A stretch of 64,000 nucleotides of DNA from Sphingopyxis sp. USTB-05 (GTDB taxonomy: Bacteria > Pseudomonadota > Alphaproteobacteria > Sphingomonadales > Sphingomonadaceae): assembly GCF_023822045.1 (NCBI RefSeq), contig NZ_CP084712.1, positions 558,001-622,000 of the forward strand, given 5' to 3'. The notes beneath the pieces are model-generated. The model was not told where the DNA came from. It saw nothing but the letters and a program-made list of their open reading frames with translations, and made no database searches. Below, one piece after another: positions 1 to 8,789 of this stretch. The number at the start of each line of letters is the position of its first letter. Position 1 is the stretch's first letter. The translations under genes were made by a program, and so were the position numbers.

Positions 1-1304
1 GCTATTTTCTGCCGATCAATGACGCAATGCCGGACAAGAGCCTGCGCACCGAGGAACTCTATCACGCCGTCGCGATCGCATATGGCGCGACGAAGGATCC
101 GACTTTCCTGTCGATCGCCGACTGGCAGGGGCGCACCGTGTTGACGCCCGCGGGTCAGGCAATGGCCGCCGATCTCGCAGCGGGCAAGGCGAAGCCCTGG
201 CCGTTCGGATCGCGACTGCTTTCCGACGGCCCCGACGGCAAGGACGGCGCGCTTGTGCTCCTGCGCACGAAGCCCGACCCGACCGGCCCGCTGCTCGTCG
301 CCAAGAACACCGTGCAGGGCATGGGGCATGGCCATTTCGACCGCCTCGGCTGGCTCTATTATGACGAGACCGGCGCGGTCGTGACCGACTATGGCGCCGC
401 GCGCTTCCTCAATGTCGAGGCAAAGCGCGGCGGGCGATACCTGCCCGAAAACGATAGCTGGGCCAGCGCGACGATCGCGCACAACACGCTCGTCGTCGAT
501 GAACAAAGCCATTTCGCGGGTGACTGGAAAGCCGGTGAGAAATCGGGAACGCGCCAACTCGCTGCGTCGCTCGAAGGACCGACGCGCTATGCGATCGGCG
601 AAATCGACAGCGCGTACAAAGACGTCGAAATCCGCCGCACGCTATTGCTGGTCGAGGTCGAAGGCCTCGCCAATCCCCTCACGCTCGATATCCTCCACGG
701 GACTGGCAGCGGCAGGCATCGCTATGACCTGCCGCTGCATTTTTCCGGGCATATCATCGACAGCGACATCGCGTTCGACCGCAAGCTCGCCGAACGGCCG
801 GTGCTGGGCAAAGCGAACGGCTACGAGCATTTGTGGGTCGACGGTGAAGGGACGAAGGCGGGCAAGGCGCGGCTGACATGGATGCAGGGCAGCCGTTTCT
901 ATTCCTATCATATGCTACCGCCCGCGGGTGCGCGTTTCATCGTCGCCGAAAGCGGCGCCAACGATCCCGAATTCAACCTGCGCCGTGAACCCGCGCTGAT
1001 CCAGCGCGTCGATGGCGCGGCGGACGCGACTTTCGTTAGCCTGCTCGAACCGCACGGCGCCTATGACGCATCGGCCGAGACGGTGGTCGCGAGCAGCGCG
1101 CGCGTGTCGGGGCTAGAGCACCGCAAGGAAAAGAGCGTCGATCTGGTCCTTGTCACCCTGGTCGACGGGCGGCGTATCATATTGGCGGTCGCCGACGACG
1201 TCGCGGCAGATGCGAAGCACAGTCTCTCCGTCGACGGACGCACCCTCGCCTGGACCGGCCCCGTAGGCCGCCTCGATCTCGCGAAAACCGGAGCGAAAAA
1301 ATGA
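1..1304 (+). CDS. PL17-family oligoalginate lyase, C-terminal part (5' end outside the window)
   Basis: The frame is open to the left edge (reading from base 3), so the N-terminal alpha/alpha barrel is missing. What remains is the C-terminal part of a heparinase II/III-like polysaccharide lyase. Counting from the ATG at base 27, HGH at 101-103, Asp121 in TDYG and His152 in IAHN keep the spacing I recall for the zinc ligands of the PL17 enzyme Alg17C (His415, Asp433, His464). PL17 enzymes act exolytically on oligoalginate and release unsaturated monouronate, which becomes DEH. The stop overlaps the next start as ATGA, so the lyase and the permease are translationally coupled. The neighbouring uronate genes support this role. 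An exact substrate preference (polyM, polyG or mixed) cannot be read from the sequence. Confidence 0.88.
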   Translation, partial: YFLPINDAMPDKSLRTEELYHAVAIAYGATKDPTFLSIADWQGRTVLTPAGQAMAADLAAGKAKPWPFGSRLLSDGPDGKDGALVLLRTKPDPTGPLLVAKNTVQGMGHGHFDRLGWLYYDETGAVVTDYGAARFLNVEAKRGGRYLPENDSWASATIAHNTLVVDEQSHFAGDWKAGEKSGTRQLAASLEGPTRYAIGEIDSAYKDVEIRRTLLLVEVEGLANPLTLDILHGTGSGRHRYDLPLHFSGHIIDSDIAFDRKLAERPVLGKANGYEHLWVDGEGTKAGKARLTWMQGSRFYSYHMLPPAGARFIVAESGANDPEFNLRREPALIQRVDGAADATFVSLLEPHGAYDASAETVVASSARVSGLEHRKEKSVDLVLVTLVDGRRIILAVADDVAADAKHSLSVDGRTLAWTGPVGRLDLAKTGAKK

Positions 1305-2584
1305 GCAATATCAAGGGCCGCTTCCGCTGGTGCGTCATCGCCCTGATCGCGCTCGCGACCGTAATCAATTACATCGACCGCAATGCGCTTGCCGTGATGT
1401 GGCCCGAGGTGTCGAAGGAAATCGGCGCGTCGAAGGAAGACTATGCGCTGCTGGTGACGATCTTCATGATCTTCTACGCCTTTGGCCAGTCGATCTTCGG
1501 GCGCATCTTCGACGCCATCGGCACGCGCATGGGTTTCACCATCTCGATCGTCGTCTGGTCGCTGTCGATCGCGGCCCATGCGCTGGTCCGCTCGATGCCT
1601 TTGCTGATGGTGCTGCGCGCTACGCTCGGGATCAGCGAGGCGGGTAACTGGCCCGGCGCAGCGAAGGCAAATGCGCTATGGTTCCCCTCCCGCGAGCGCG
1701 CGCTGGCGCAGGGTATTTTCAACGCGGGCGCATCGCTCGGCGGCATCATCTCGGCGCCTTTGATCGCGCTGCTCTTCGTCCAGTTCGGCTGGCACGGCAC
1801 CTTTCTGCTGATCGGCGTCCTCGGCTTTGTCTGGCTTGTGCCCTGGCTTTGGTTCTACAAGGCCGACCCCGAAAAACACCCCGGCCTGAGCGAGGAAGAG
1901 CGCGAATATATCCTCACCGGCCGCACCGAGGCCGGCCGCGACGACAGCCGCCGCGTGCCGCTGGGCGAGCTGCTGCGTTATCGCCAGAGCTGGGGCGTCA
2001 TCCTGTCGCGCTTCTTCCTCGATCCCGTGTGGTGGCTCTTTGTGTCGTGGCTGCCGATCTATCTCGCTGAAACCTTCGGCTTCGACGTCAAGCAGATCGG
2101 CCTCTTCGCATGGGTGCCCTTCGTCGGGGCGATGCTCGGCAGCCTGTTCGGCGGCTGGCTTTCGGGGCGCATTATCACCGCTGGCGGCGGCGTTCACAAA
2201 GCGCGCACGCTGACGATCGCGATCGGCTGCGCGATCATGCTGCCGTCGCTGCTGTTCACCATCGGAGCGAGCGAGCCGCTAAATGCAGTGCTGCTGATCG
2301 CGTGCATCCTCTTCGGTTTCCAGATGGCGATCGGCAATATCCAGACGCTGCCGAGCGATTATTTCGGCGGCGGCGCGGTCGGCAGCCTCGCGGGGATCAG
2401 CGGCACTGCCGCGGTCGCCGGGACGCTCATCACGACCTGGCTCGTCCCCGTACTCACCAAGACGAGCTACGCGCCGATTTTCGCGCTGAGCGCGGCGATC
2501 GTACCGATCTCCTTTCTCTGTTTCTGGCTGATCGGCGGACGCGTCGAACCGGTCGTCACCCCACCCACCAACACCCAAGAATAA
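1301..2584 (+). CDS. MFS transporter, anion:cation symporter (hexuronate permease) family
   Basis: This is a 427-residue protein with about twelve hydrophobic segments. It carries the N-terminal YIDRNAL motif and the loop-2/3 signature GRIFDAIGTRMG typical of the ACS/ExuT-like branch of the major facilitator superfamily. By family it should sit in the inner membrane and import organic anions with protons; from its position it probably takes up DEH or short unsaturated uronates released by the lyase just upstream. The start overlaps the lyase stop by four bases, and the reductase gene follows after 13 bases with an AAGGA ribosome site. The transported sugar is inferred from context only. Confidence 0.88.
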   Translation: MSNIKGRFRWCVIALIALATVINYIDRNALAVMWPEVSKEIGASKEDYALLVTIFMIFYAFGQSIFGRIFDAIGTRMGFTISIVVWSLSIAAHALVRSMPLLMVLRATLGISEAGNWPGAAKANALWFPSRERALAQGIFNAGASLGGIISAPLIALLFVQFGWHGTFLLIGVLGFVWLVPWLWFYKADPEKHPGLSEEEREYILTGRTEAGRDDSRRVPLGELLRYRQSWGVILSRFFLDPVWWLFVSWLPIYLAETFGFDVKQIGLFAWVPFVGAMLGSLFGGWLSGRIITAGGGVHKARTLTIAIGCAIMLPSLLFTIGASEPLNAVLLIACILFGFQMAIGNIQTLPSDYFGGGAVGSLAGISGTAAVAGTLITTWLVPVLTKTSYAPIFALSAAIVPISFLCFWLIGGRVEPVVTPPTNTQE

Positions 2585-2597
2585 GGAACTGCATCAC

Positions 2598-3350
2598 ATG
2601 AACCTCCAGGGGAAAACCGCGCTCGTCACCGGCGGCGGCCGCGATATCGGCCGATCGGTCTCGATCGCGCTCGCGCGCGCCGGCGTTCGCGTCGCGATCA
2701 ATTACAACAGCGGTCGCGAAGCCGCCGAGGACACGCTGAAGACCATCAAGGACGCGGGCGGCGACGCTTTCCTGATCCAGGCGGACGTCACCGACAGCAA
2801 TGCGGTCAAGGCAATGCTCGACGAGGTCGGCATCGCGTTCAGCGGCCGCCTCGACATCCTCGTCAACCTCGCGGGCGGCATGGTCGCGCGCAAGACGCTC
2901 AGCGAAATGGACGAAGCCTTCTTCGACCACGTCATGACGCTGAACCTCAAGTCGGTCTTCCTCGTCCTGCAGGCGGCGCAGCCCTTCCTCGGCGAAGGTT
3001 CGGCGGTCGTGAATGTGTCGTCGCTCGCCGGCCGCGATGGCGGTGGTCCGGGCGCATCGGTCTATGCCACCGCGAAGGGCGCGCTGATGACCTATACGCG
3101 CTCGATGGCCAAGGAACTCGGGCCGCAAGGCATTCGCGTCAATGCCGTCTGCCCCGGCCTGATCGGGACGAGCTTCCACGACATTTTCTCGAAACCCGAG
3201 GGTCGCGCCGCAGTCGCCGGCAACACCCCGCTGCGCCGCGAAGGCCATCCGGACGAAGTAGCCGACACGATCGTCTATCTGGCGTCGCCGGCGGCCAGCT
3301 TCCTCGCGGGCGTCTGCCTCGACATCAACGGCGGGCTGGGCTTCTCCTGA
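2598..3350 (+). CDS. SDR-family oxidoreductase, probable DEH reductase
   Basis: This 250-residue classical short-chain dehydrogenase has the cofactor motif TGGGRDIG at residues 11-18, NLAGG at 90-94, Asn116, the catalytic serine in NVSS at 139-142, and the YATAK catalytic Tyr156/Lys160. In alginate catabolism an SDR enzyme (DehR type) reduces 4-deoxy-L-erythro-5-hexoseulose uronate to 2-keto-3-deoxygluconate, and the position between a uronate permease and a locus with KDG kinase fits that step. Cofactor choice between NADH and NADPH is not clear: after beta strand 2 the sequence is NYNSGR, with an Arg that would suit NADPH. The SDR assignment is firm; the substrate is inferred. Confidence 0.85.
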   Translation: MNLQGKTALVTGGGRDIGRSVSIALARAGVRVAINYNSGREAAEDTLKTIKDAGGDAFLIQADVTDSNAVKAMLDEVGIAFSGRLDILVNLAGGMVARKTLSEMDEAFFDHVMTLNLKSVFLVLQAAQPFLGEGSAVVNVSSLAGRDGGGPGASVYATAKGALMTYTRSMAKELGPQGIRVNAVCPGLIGTSFHDIFSKPEGRAAVAGNTPLRREGHPDEVADTIVYLASPAASFLAGVCLDINGGLGFS

Positions 3351-4189
3351 TGCGCCGGCTCGTTGCGACGGCCATCGTTGCCCTGCTCGCGAGCGGGGCG
3401 CAGGCCCAGACCCGCGAGCGGACAGATGCGCCGCCGCTCGAGCCGTACAAGATCATATTGGTCGGCGATTCGACGATGGCACCGCACAGCGGCTGGGGCG
3501 GGGCGTTCTGCTCGCGCCATGTCAAATCGTCGGTCGCCTGCGTCAACGCTGGTCGCGGCGGACGCAGCACGCGCAGTTATCGGCAGGAAGGCGGATGGGA
3601 CATTGCCCTCGCCGAGGCGAAGGTGCCGGGCTATCGCGGCACCTGGGTGCTGATCCAGTTCGCGCATAATGATCAGTCGTCGAAGTCCGAACGTTGGACC
3701 GACGAGACGACTGAGTTCCCCGCCAACCTCCGCCGCTTCGTCGAAGAGGTGAGGGCGGCGGGCGCAACGCCGGTGCTTGTCACGCCGCTGACGCGCCGCG
3801 AGTTCAAGGATGGCAAGCTTCGGAACACGCTCTCCAGCTGGTCCGACCAGGTGCGCGCCATTGCAAAGGCCATGGACGTGCCGCTCGTCGATCTCAACGC
3901 GCTGAGCGCCGCGCAGGCGCAGGAAATGGGTGCGGAGATGGCGACGAAGCTCGCGCAGGAACCGCCGACCGATGAAGAACTCGCCGCGGCGAAGGCGGGC
4001 ACGACGCTGCCCCCTCGACCGGCGCCCGCCGAGCCGGCGCCGATCGCGGGTGATGGCGCGCGCGGTCAGGTGACGCGCAAGTTCGACTACACCCACCTCG
4101 GCGACATTGGCGCGGAGGTCACCGCCAAGCTGGTTACGCAGGCGCTTGCGCGCGCGGTGCCGGGGCTGCGGAGCCAGCTCGTTCACTAA
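3350..4189 (+). CDS. Secreted SGNH/GDSL hydrolase, rhamnogalacturonan acetylesterase (CE12)-like
   Basis: A signal peptide is likely at residues 1-19 (cut after AQA). The four SGNH blocks are visible: GDST with nucleophile Ser41, the glycine block NAGRGGRS at 66-73, HND at 106-108, and DYTH with catalytic Asp246/His249. The spacing and the block sequences match CE12 carbohydrate acetylesterases. The start overlaps the SDR stop by one base. In this alginate locus the obvious role is removing O-acetyl groups from mannuronate residues so that the lyase can act, but a pectin-type acetylester substrate is equally possible from sequence alone. Residues 195-235 hold a low-complexity Ala/Pro/Glu-rich insertion before the last block, which is unusual. 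Confidence 0.85.
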   Translation: MRRLVATAIVALLASGAQAQTRERTDAPPLEPYKIILVGDSTMAPHSGWGGAFCSRHVKSSVACVNAGRGGRSTRSYRQEGGWDIALAEAKVPGYRGTWVLIQFAHNDQSSKSERWTDETTEFPANLRRFVEEVRAAGATPVLVTPLTRREFKDGKLRNTLSSWSDQVRAIAKAMDVPLVDLNALSAAQAQEMGAEMATKLAQEPPTDEELAAAKAGTTLPPRPAPAEPAPIAGDGARGQVTRKFDYTHLGDIGAEVTAKLVTQALARAVPGLRSQLVH

Positions 4190-4195
4190 AGATAG

Positions 4196-4230
4196 TGTAT
4201 GTCAAATTGGACTAACCAATCTGACATACA
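4196..4230. promoter_or_regulatory. 35-bp inverted repeat, candidate operator of the FCD/GntR regulator
   Basis: Two 15-base arms, TGTATGTCAAATTGG and CCAATCTGACATACA, match at 14 of 15 positions around a 5-base spacer. The core at 4205-4221 agrees with the AATTGGTnnnACCAATT operator known for FCD-type GntR proteins such as PdhR at 12 of the 14 fixed positions. It lies 74 bases before the receptor start and just after the esterase stop. A TTGACA hexamer follows at 4237-4242. There is no T-tract, so an operator is more likely than a terminator. Confidence 0.6.
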
Positions 4231-4303
4231 TCATTGTTGACAAAATGGCAGACATGCTCGACAGCGTCCGGCAGAACAGAATCGATTTTCAGGGAGAGAC
4301 GAC

Positions 4304-7159
4304 GTGAATTCTCGCAATCCGATCCGCGCGCGCACGCTGCGCGCCGCGTTGCTGGCTGGTGCTGGTTCGACGCTGCTGATCGCCGCGGCGCCCGCGATGG
4401 CGCAGGATGCACCCACACCGCAGGCTGAACCGGAAGAAGACGCGATCGTCGTTACCGGTATCCGCGAGACGATCCAGAATTCGATCAATACCAAGCGCGC
4501 GGAAACGGCGATCGTCGACGCGCTGTCGTCGGACGACATCGGCGACATCCCGGCGATCTCGGTCGGACAAGCGATCCAGACGATTACCGGCGCGACGACG
4601 CACCGGGAAAAGGGAGACGCGTCGGAAATCGCGCTTCGTGGTCTCGGCCCCTTTTTGTCAAATGCGACCTTCAACGGCCGCGATGCGACGAACGGCAGCG
4701 GCGACCGCTCGGTGAACTTCAACCAGTTCCCGTCCGAACTCGTCAACAATATCAAGATCTACAAGACCCAGCAGGCGAGCCTCGTCGAAGGCGGCGTCGC
4801 GGGCACGATCGAGATCGGCACGCTGCGGCCGCTCGATTTCGGCAAGCGCCGCCTGCAGGCCGACGTCAAGGCGCAGTATAATCCCTATGGCGACCGCATC
4901 GTCGGGTCGGGCGGCATCGGCTGGCGCGGGACCTTGAGCTATGTCGACCAGTTCGCGAACGACACGATCGGCATCGCGATCGGCGTCCAGCGTAACGACA
5001 CGAACAATCCCGAAGAAACCTTCGCGGCATCGACGACCTGGACCGCGTGCCAGGCCTCGCCCGTCGTCGCGAACAACAATTGCAATGAATATACGCGCGA
5101 CGAGTATGGACAGAATCTGCCCTTCTATCTCGTCCCCAACGCGTACACGTTCCGTCAGATCAGCGAGACCGACAAACGCGACGCGATTTTCGGATCGATC
5201 CAGTGGCGCCCGTCCGATCAGTTCAACATCAACCTCGACGTCCAATATTCGGACCGCACCTATGTCGAGAACCGTCGCGACCTTAACCTGTCCGAAGGCC
5301 GCTATGGCCTGACCAATGTCGTCTTCGACGAAAATGGCATCGTTCAGAGCCTCAATGGCCTGAGCTCGCTCGAATCGAACGGCTCCGAGCTGTCGCGGTC
5401 GGAAGAATATCTGGGCGGCGGCCTGTCGGTCGAATGGCAGCCGTCGGACCGGCTGACGGTCACCTTGGACGGCAGCTATTCGCGCACCGTCCGCACCGAG
5501 ATCGAGCGCAATTTCCGCCTGCGCACCGACCCGACCGACGTCAACGGCGTGCGCACCGTCTTTAACAACATGCGCATTCCCTACACCTACTCGATCACGC
5601 CGGGCAGTTTCGTGCCGACGATCACGATCGACCCGCGCTTCGACCTCAATAATCACAATCTCTTCTGGGACGATGCGCGCTTCCGCCGCGACGAGAGCAA
5701 GCGGCACAACGAAATCTACGCCGGCCGCTTCGACGTCGCCTATGAAATGGACGGCTTCCTCAGCAAGGTTTCGGCGGGCGGTCGCTGGTCGCACCTGACG
5801 TACCGCGACTATGACGTGCGCAACGGCGACTTCAACCTGAACCCGGCAATTGCCGAGGACCGCCGCATCAATAATCTCTGCCGCACCGCCTTCCCGCAGC
5901 AGGATTATCTGTCCGCAGCCAAGGGCAACACTATCAATAGCTGGGCGACCTTCGATGTCGACTGCCTGTTCCGCGAATATATGGGGGCTGAAGACCCCGG
6001 CAATCTGCCCGACACGCGCTCGGTTGCGAACCGCGATGTCACCGAACGCACGCTCGCGGGCTATGTGATGGCCGAATATGACGCCGATCTGGGCAATATG
6101 CCGGTGCGCGGCAACTTCGGCGTGCGCGTCGTCAACACGCGCGTGACCTCTGACGGCCTGCGCAGCGACCTCAGCGTCGTGACCAATCCGGACGGTTCGA
6201 TCCGCCTCGTTACCTCGGGCGATTTCGACACGGTGACGATCAAGAGCCAGAACACGCGCATCCTGCCCAGCGTCAACGCGATCTTCGAAGTTGCGCCGAA
6301 CACCTTGCTGCGCGCCGCGGCTTATCGCGCGATGTCGCGACCGAATCCCAGCTCGCTCGGCGCCGGGCGCACGATCCTGCTTGAGGACGGCACCAGCTTC
6401 ACCTCGATCGAGGATGCGATCCGCAACATCACCGCGAACGGCAGCCCGCGCCTGAAACCGCTGATGTCGTGGAATGGCGATCTCTCGCTCGAATGGTATC
6501 CGAACAAGGACAGCCTGCTGTCGGCGACTGTCTATTACAAGCAGTTCACCGGCGGCTTCCAGCCGGTCGTGTTCGACGAGGATTTCACGATCGACGGCCA
6601 GTCGGTATCGATCCCGGTGACGCAGACGCGCAACAGCCCCGACAAGTCGCGCATCTATGGCCTCGAACTGACCGCGGCGACGCGCTTCAGCTTCCTGCCC
6701 AAACCGCTCGACGGGCTGGGCGCCAAGGTCAGCTACAACTACGCCGATTCCAATTTCAAAACGCAGGATATCCGGCTCGGCGAGGTCTATGATCCTGAAA
6801 CCGATACGGTGAGCGCCGGGATTATCCCGCCCGCGAACCTGTCGGGCTATTCGAAACATGTGCTGTCGGCGCAGGCCTATTATGAAATCGGCCCCGTCTC
6901 GCTGCAGGCGATCTACAATTACCGCGCGAAATATTTCCAGGACTTCGTCGGCGGTAACAGCCAGCTTCGCTATGTCGCGCCCAGCGAAACCGTCGATTTC
7001 CGCGCCTCACTCGATCTGATGAAGGGCGTGTCGCTACGCTTCGAGGCGCTCAACATCTTTAACGAGCCGAAGGCGACTTATATGCCGGTCTATGGCAGCA
7101 GCCGTCAGTATCATTATTATGGTGCGAAATATTTCATCGGTATCCGGGCTCGGATTTAG
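4304..7159 (+). CDS. TonB-dependent receptor, alginate-locus outer-membrane transporter
   Basis: The start is GTG at 4304, supported by AGGGAGA at 4291-4297. The 951-residue product has a signal peptide to about residue 33 (AMA cut), an IVVTG segment near 47 typical of sphingomonad and Caulobacter receptors, a plug domain beginning with the SSDDIGDIP and LRGLGP motifs, and a C-terminal barrel ending in GIRARI with alternating aromatic residues. It belongs to the large Caulobacter-type receptor family that imports oligosaccharides energised by TonB-ExbBD. By position it should move oligoalginate into the periplasm. The promoter region holds the 35-bp inverted repeat, suggesting control by the GntR protein encoded next. 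Confidence 0.9.
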   Translation: MNSRNPIRARTLRAALLAGAGSTLLIAAAPAMAQDAPTPQAEPEEDAIVVTGIRETIQNSINTKRAETAIVDALSSDDIGDIPAISVGQAIQTITGATTHREKGDASEIALRGLGPFLSNATFNGRDATNGSGDRSVNFNQFPSELVNNIKIYKTQQASLVEGGVAGTIEIGTLRPLDFGKRRLQADVKAQYNPYGDRIVGSGGIGWRGTLSYVDQFANDTIGIAIGVQRNDTNNPEETFAASTTWTACQASPVVANNNCNEYTRDEYGQNLPFYLVPNAYTFRQISETDKRDAIFGSIQWRPSDQFNINLDVQYSDRTYVENRRDLNLSEGRYGLTNVVFDENGIVQSLNGLSSLESNGSELSRSEEYLGGGLSVEWQPSDRLTVTLDGSYSRTVRTEIERNFRLRTDPTDVNGVRTVFNNMRIPYTYSITPGSFVPTITIDPRFDLNNHNLFWDDARFRRDESKRHNEIYAGRFDVAYEMDGFLSKVSAGGRWSHLTYRDYDVRNGDFNLNPAIAEDRRINNLCRTAFPQQDYLSAAKGNTINSWATFDVDCLFREYMGAEDPGNLPDTRSVANRDVTERTLAGYVMAEYDADLGNMPVRGNFGVRVVNTRVTSDGLRSDLSVVTNPDGSIRLVTSGDFDTVTIKSQNTRILPSVNAIFEVAPNTLLRAAAYRAMSRPNPSSLGAGRTILLEDGTSFTSIEDAIRNITANGSPRLKPLMSWNGDLSLEWYPNKDSLLSATVYYKQFTGGFQPVVFDEDFTIDGQSVSIPVTQTRNSPDKSRIYGLELTAATRFSFLPKPLDGLGAKVSYNYADSNFKTQDIRLGEVYDPETDTVSAGIIPPANLSGYSKHVLSAQAYYEIGPVSLQAIYNYRAKYFQDFVGGNSQLRYVAPSETVDFRASLDLMKGVSLRFEALNIFNEPKATYMPVYGSSRQYHYYGAKYFIGIRARI

Positions 7160-7186
7160 AACTAAGTTCGGTCATGGGCTTCAAAC

Positions 7187-7209
7187 TTGTCATACCGGAT
7201 TGTATGGAC
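7187..7209. promoter_or_regulatory. Imperfect inverted repeat before the GntR gene, candidate autoregulatory site
   Basis: GTCATAC at 7189-7195 and GTATGGAC at 7202-7209 form an imperfect palindrome 34 bases before the regulator start. FCD-type regulators often bind TTGTATACAA-like sites, and the arms resemble the outer arms of the 4196-4230 repeat. The match is partial, so this is a suggestion only. Confidence 0.3.
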
Positions 7210-7242
7210 TCCCATAAGCGCATTTGGGGAGATGATTGAGCC

Positions 7243-7989
7243 ATGGCCGAACGCCGCCTTTTTGAGGATATCGCCGACGAAATCCGGCGTCTGATTCTCG
7301 ACGGAAGCTACCCGCCCGGAACGCGCCTTCCCGGTGAACGCGAACTGTCTGAGCGGTTCGAGGTCAGTCGGGTGACGATCCGCGAAGCCGAAATCGCGTT
7401 GCAGGCGACTGGGTGGATCCACATCCGCACCGGCGCTGGCGCCTATGTCGAGGCGATCCTTCCCGGCGACAATGCGATCCTGCCAAAGGTCAGCGCGTTC
7501 GAACTGACGGAGGCACGGTCGCTGTTCGAGGCGGAAGCGGCAGCGCTTGCCGCGCCGACGATTTCTGCCGAAACGCTCGAAAAGCTCGAAGGTCTGCTCA
7601 CCGCGATGGCCGACGACACCGCAAGCGAGGATGACATCAGCGCGATCGACCGCGAGTTCCACATGACGATCGCCGCAGCATCGAACAACAAGGCGATCAT
7701 CCATGTGATCGAAAGCCTGTGGCGGATGCGGATGGAACTGCCCGAAGTGCGTACGAGCCATTCGATGGTTTGCCGCAAGGACGGTAGCGCACGTCAGGCC
7801 GAACATGCCGACGTCGTCGCCGCGCTGCGCAAGCGTGATGCGGCCGGCGCGCGGCTCGCGATGCGGCGCCACTTCAACCGCCTGCTCGAATCAATGCTCG
7901 ACGAGACCGAGGAGCGGGCGATGGTCGAATTGCGCCGGCAGTCCGCCGAAAGTCGTCAACGCTATCTGCTGAGCGCAAAACTGGCCTGA
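7243..7989 (+). CDS. GntR-family transcriptional regulator, FCD (FadR) subfamily
   Basis: The 248-residue protein has an N-terminal winged helix at about residues 5-72, with the family signature LPGERELSERFEVSRVTIREA. The FCD ligand-binding domain spans about 80-225. The metal/ligand residues of that domain are all visible: Asp136, His140, His188 and His210. Such proteins usually repress sugar-acid operons and release DNA on binding a uronate or keto-acid intermediate. The gene sits between the receptor and the last catabolic genes and overlaps the hydratase gene by one base. The start follows GGGGAGATG. Repression of the alginate genes through the sites at 4196 and 7187 is inferred. Confidence 0.9.
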   Translation: MAERRLFEDIADEIRRLILDGSYPPGTRLPGERELSERFEVSRVTIREAEIALQATGWIHIRTGAGAYVEAILPGDNAILPKVSAFELTEARSLFEAEAAALAAPTISAETLEKLEGLLTAMADDTASEDDISAIDREFHMTIAAASNNKAIIHVIESLWRMRMELPEVRTSHSMVCRKDGSARQAEHADVVAALRKRDAAGARLAMRRHFNRLLESMLDETEERAMVELRRQSAESRQRYLLSAKLA

Positions 7990-8789
7990 TGTCTGATATT
8001 TCGTCTTCACCGGCCGCGCCGGATCCGGCAGCGGCATTGCTCGATGCACGCCTGTCGGGACGTGCGCTGGCAGCTTTTCCGGCGCCGGTGCCGACCACGC
8101 TCGCAGAGGCTTATGCGATACAGCAACGCCTGATCGCCGCACTAGGAGCGCCGGTGCTCGGCTGGAAGGTCGGGCGTATTCCGCCGGCGCTGATCGAGAC
8201 GCTTGGCGCCGAGCGGGTCGCCGGGCCGGTGTTGCGTATCGCCGAACTGGACGGAGAGGTTCCGGGCCGGGCGGCGATCTTTGCCGGCGGCGCGGGCGCG
8301 ATCGAGGCCGAAGTGATGCTGCGCCTGCGGGCGGTGCCCGACGGACGCGTGACCGCCAGCGCCGATGGCGCCGCCTGGATCGACGAGATCCGCGCGGGCT
8401 TCGAGGTCGCGAGTTCGCCCGCGCCCGACGTCCACGACCATGCGCCCTATGGCATCATCGCCGACATCGGCATCAACAATGGCCTGCTCCTCGGCCCATC
8501 GCTCGATCACGCCGATTTCCAGACGCTGACGGTCGAAACGCGGGTCGATGGCGCGACGGTTGGAACCGGGCGCGCGATCGACGTGCTCGACGGGCCTTGG
8601 GGATCGCTGAACTTCCTTGTCGACCTCCATCGGCGCGGCGTCATTGAGCTGCAGCCGGGGCAATGGATTTCGGCGGGTGCGATTACCGGGGTCCATCCCC
8701 TCGCAATTGGCCAGACCGCGACCGCGCGTTTCGGTTCCGCCGCCGATATTGCCTGCGTCGCCGTCGCGGAAACCGGATTCGGGAAATGA
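7989..8789 (+). CDS. FAH-superfamily 2-keto-4-pentenoate hydratase-like protein
   Basis: This 266-residue protein matches the MhpD/2-oxopent-4-enoate hydratase branch of the fumarylacetoacetase superfamily: GWKVG at about 57-61, IEAEVML with the paired acidic residues that bind Mg near 103-109, and GLLLGP near 162. Family members add water to or cleave 2-keto acids. Here it is locked between the regulator (one-base overlap) and the KDG kinase (four-base overlap), so it should act on a 2-keto-3-deoxy or unsaturated uronate intermediate. No described alginate step requires this enzyme, so its exact reaction is unknown. An unrelated enzyme that merely shares the operon is possible. Confidence 0.8.
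   Translation: MSDISSSPAAPDPAAALLDARLSGRALAAFPAPVPTTLAEAYAIQQRLIAALGAPVLGWKVGRIPPALIETLGAERVAGPVLRIAELDGEVPGRAAIFAGGAGAIEAEVMLRLRAVPDGRVTASADGAAWIDEIRAGFEVASSPAPDVHDHAPYGIIADIGINNGLLLGPSLDHADFQTLTVETRVDGATVGTGRAIDVLDGPWGSLNFLVDLHRRGVIELQPGQWISAGAITGVHPLAIGQTATARFGSAADIACVAVAETGFGK

Noticed and set aside
4658..6859. A 733-codon open frame on the minus strand inside the alginate receptor gene
   Set aside because: It lies antisense to a well-supported receptor, has no ribosome site or domain, and such frames are common opposite GC-rich genes.
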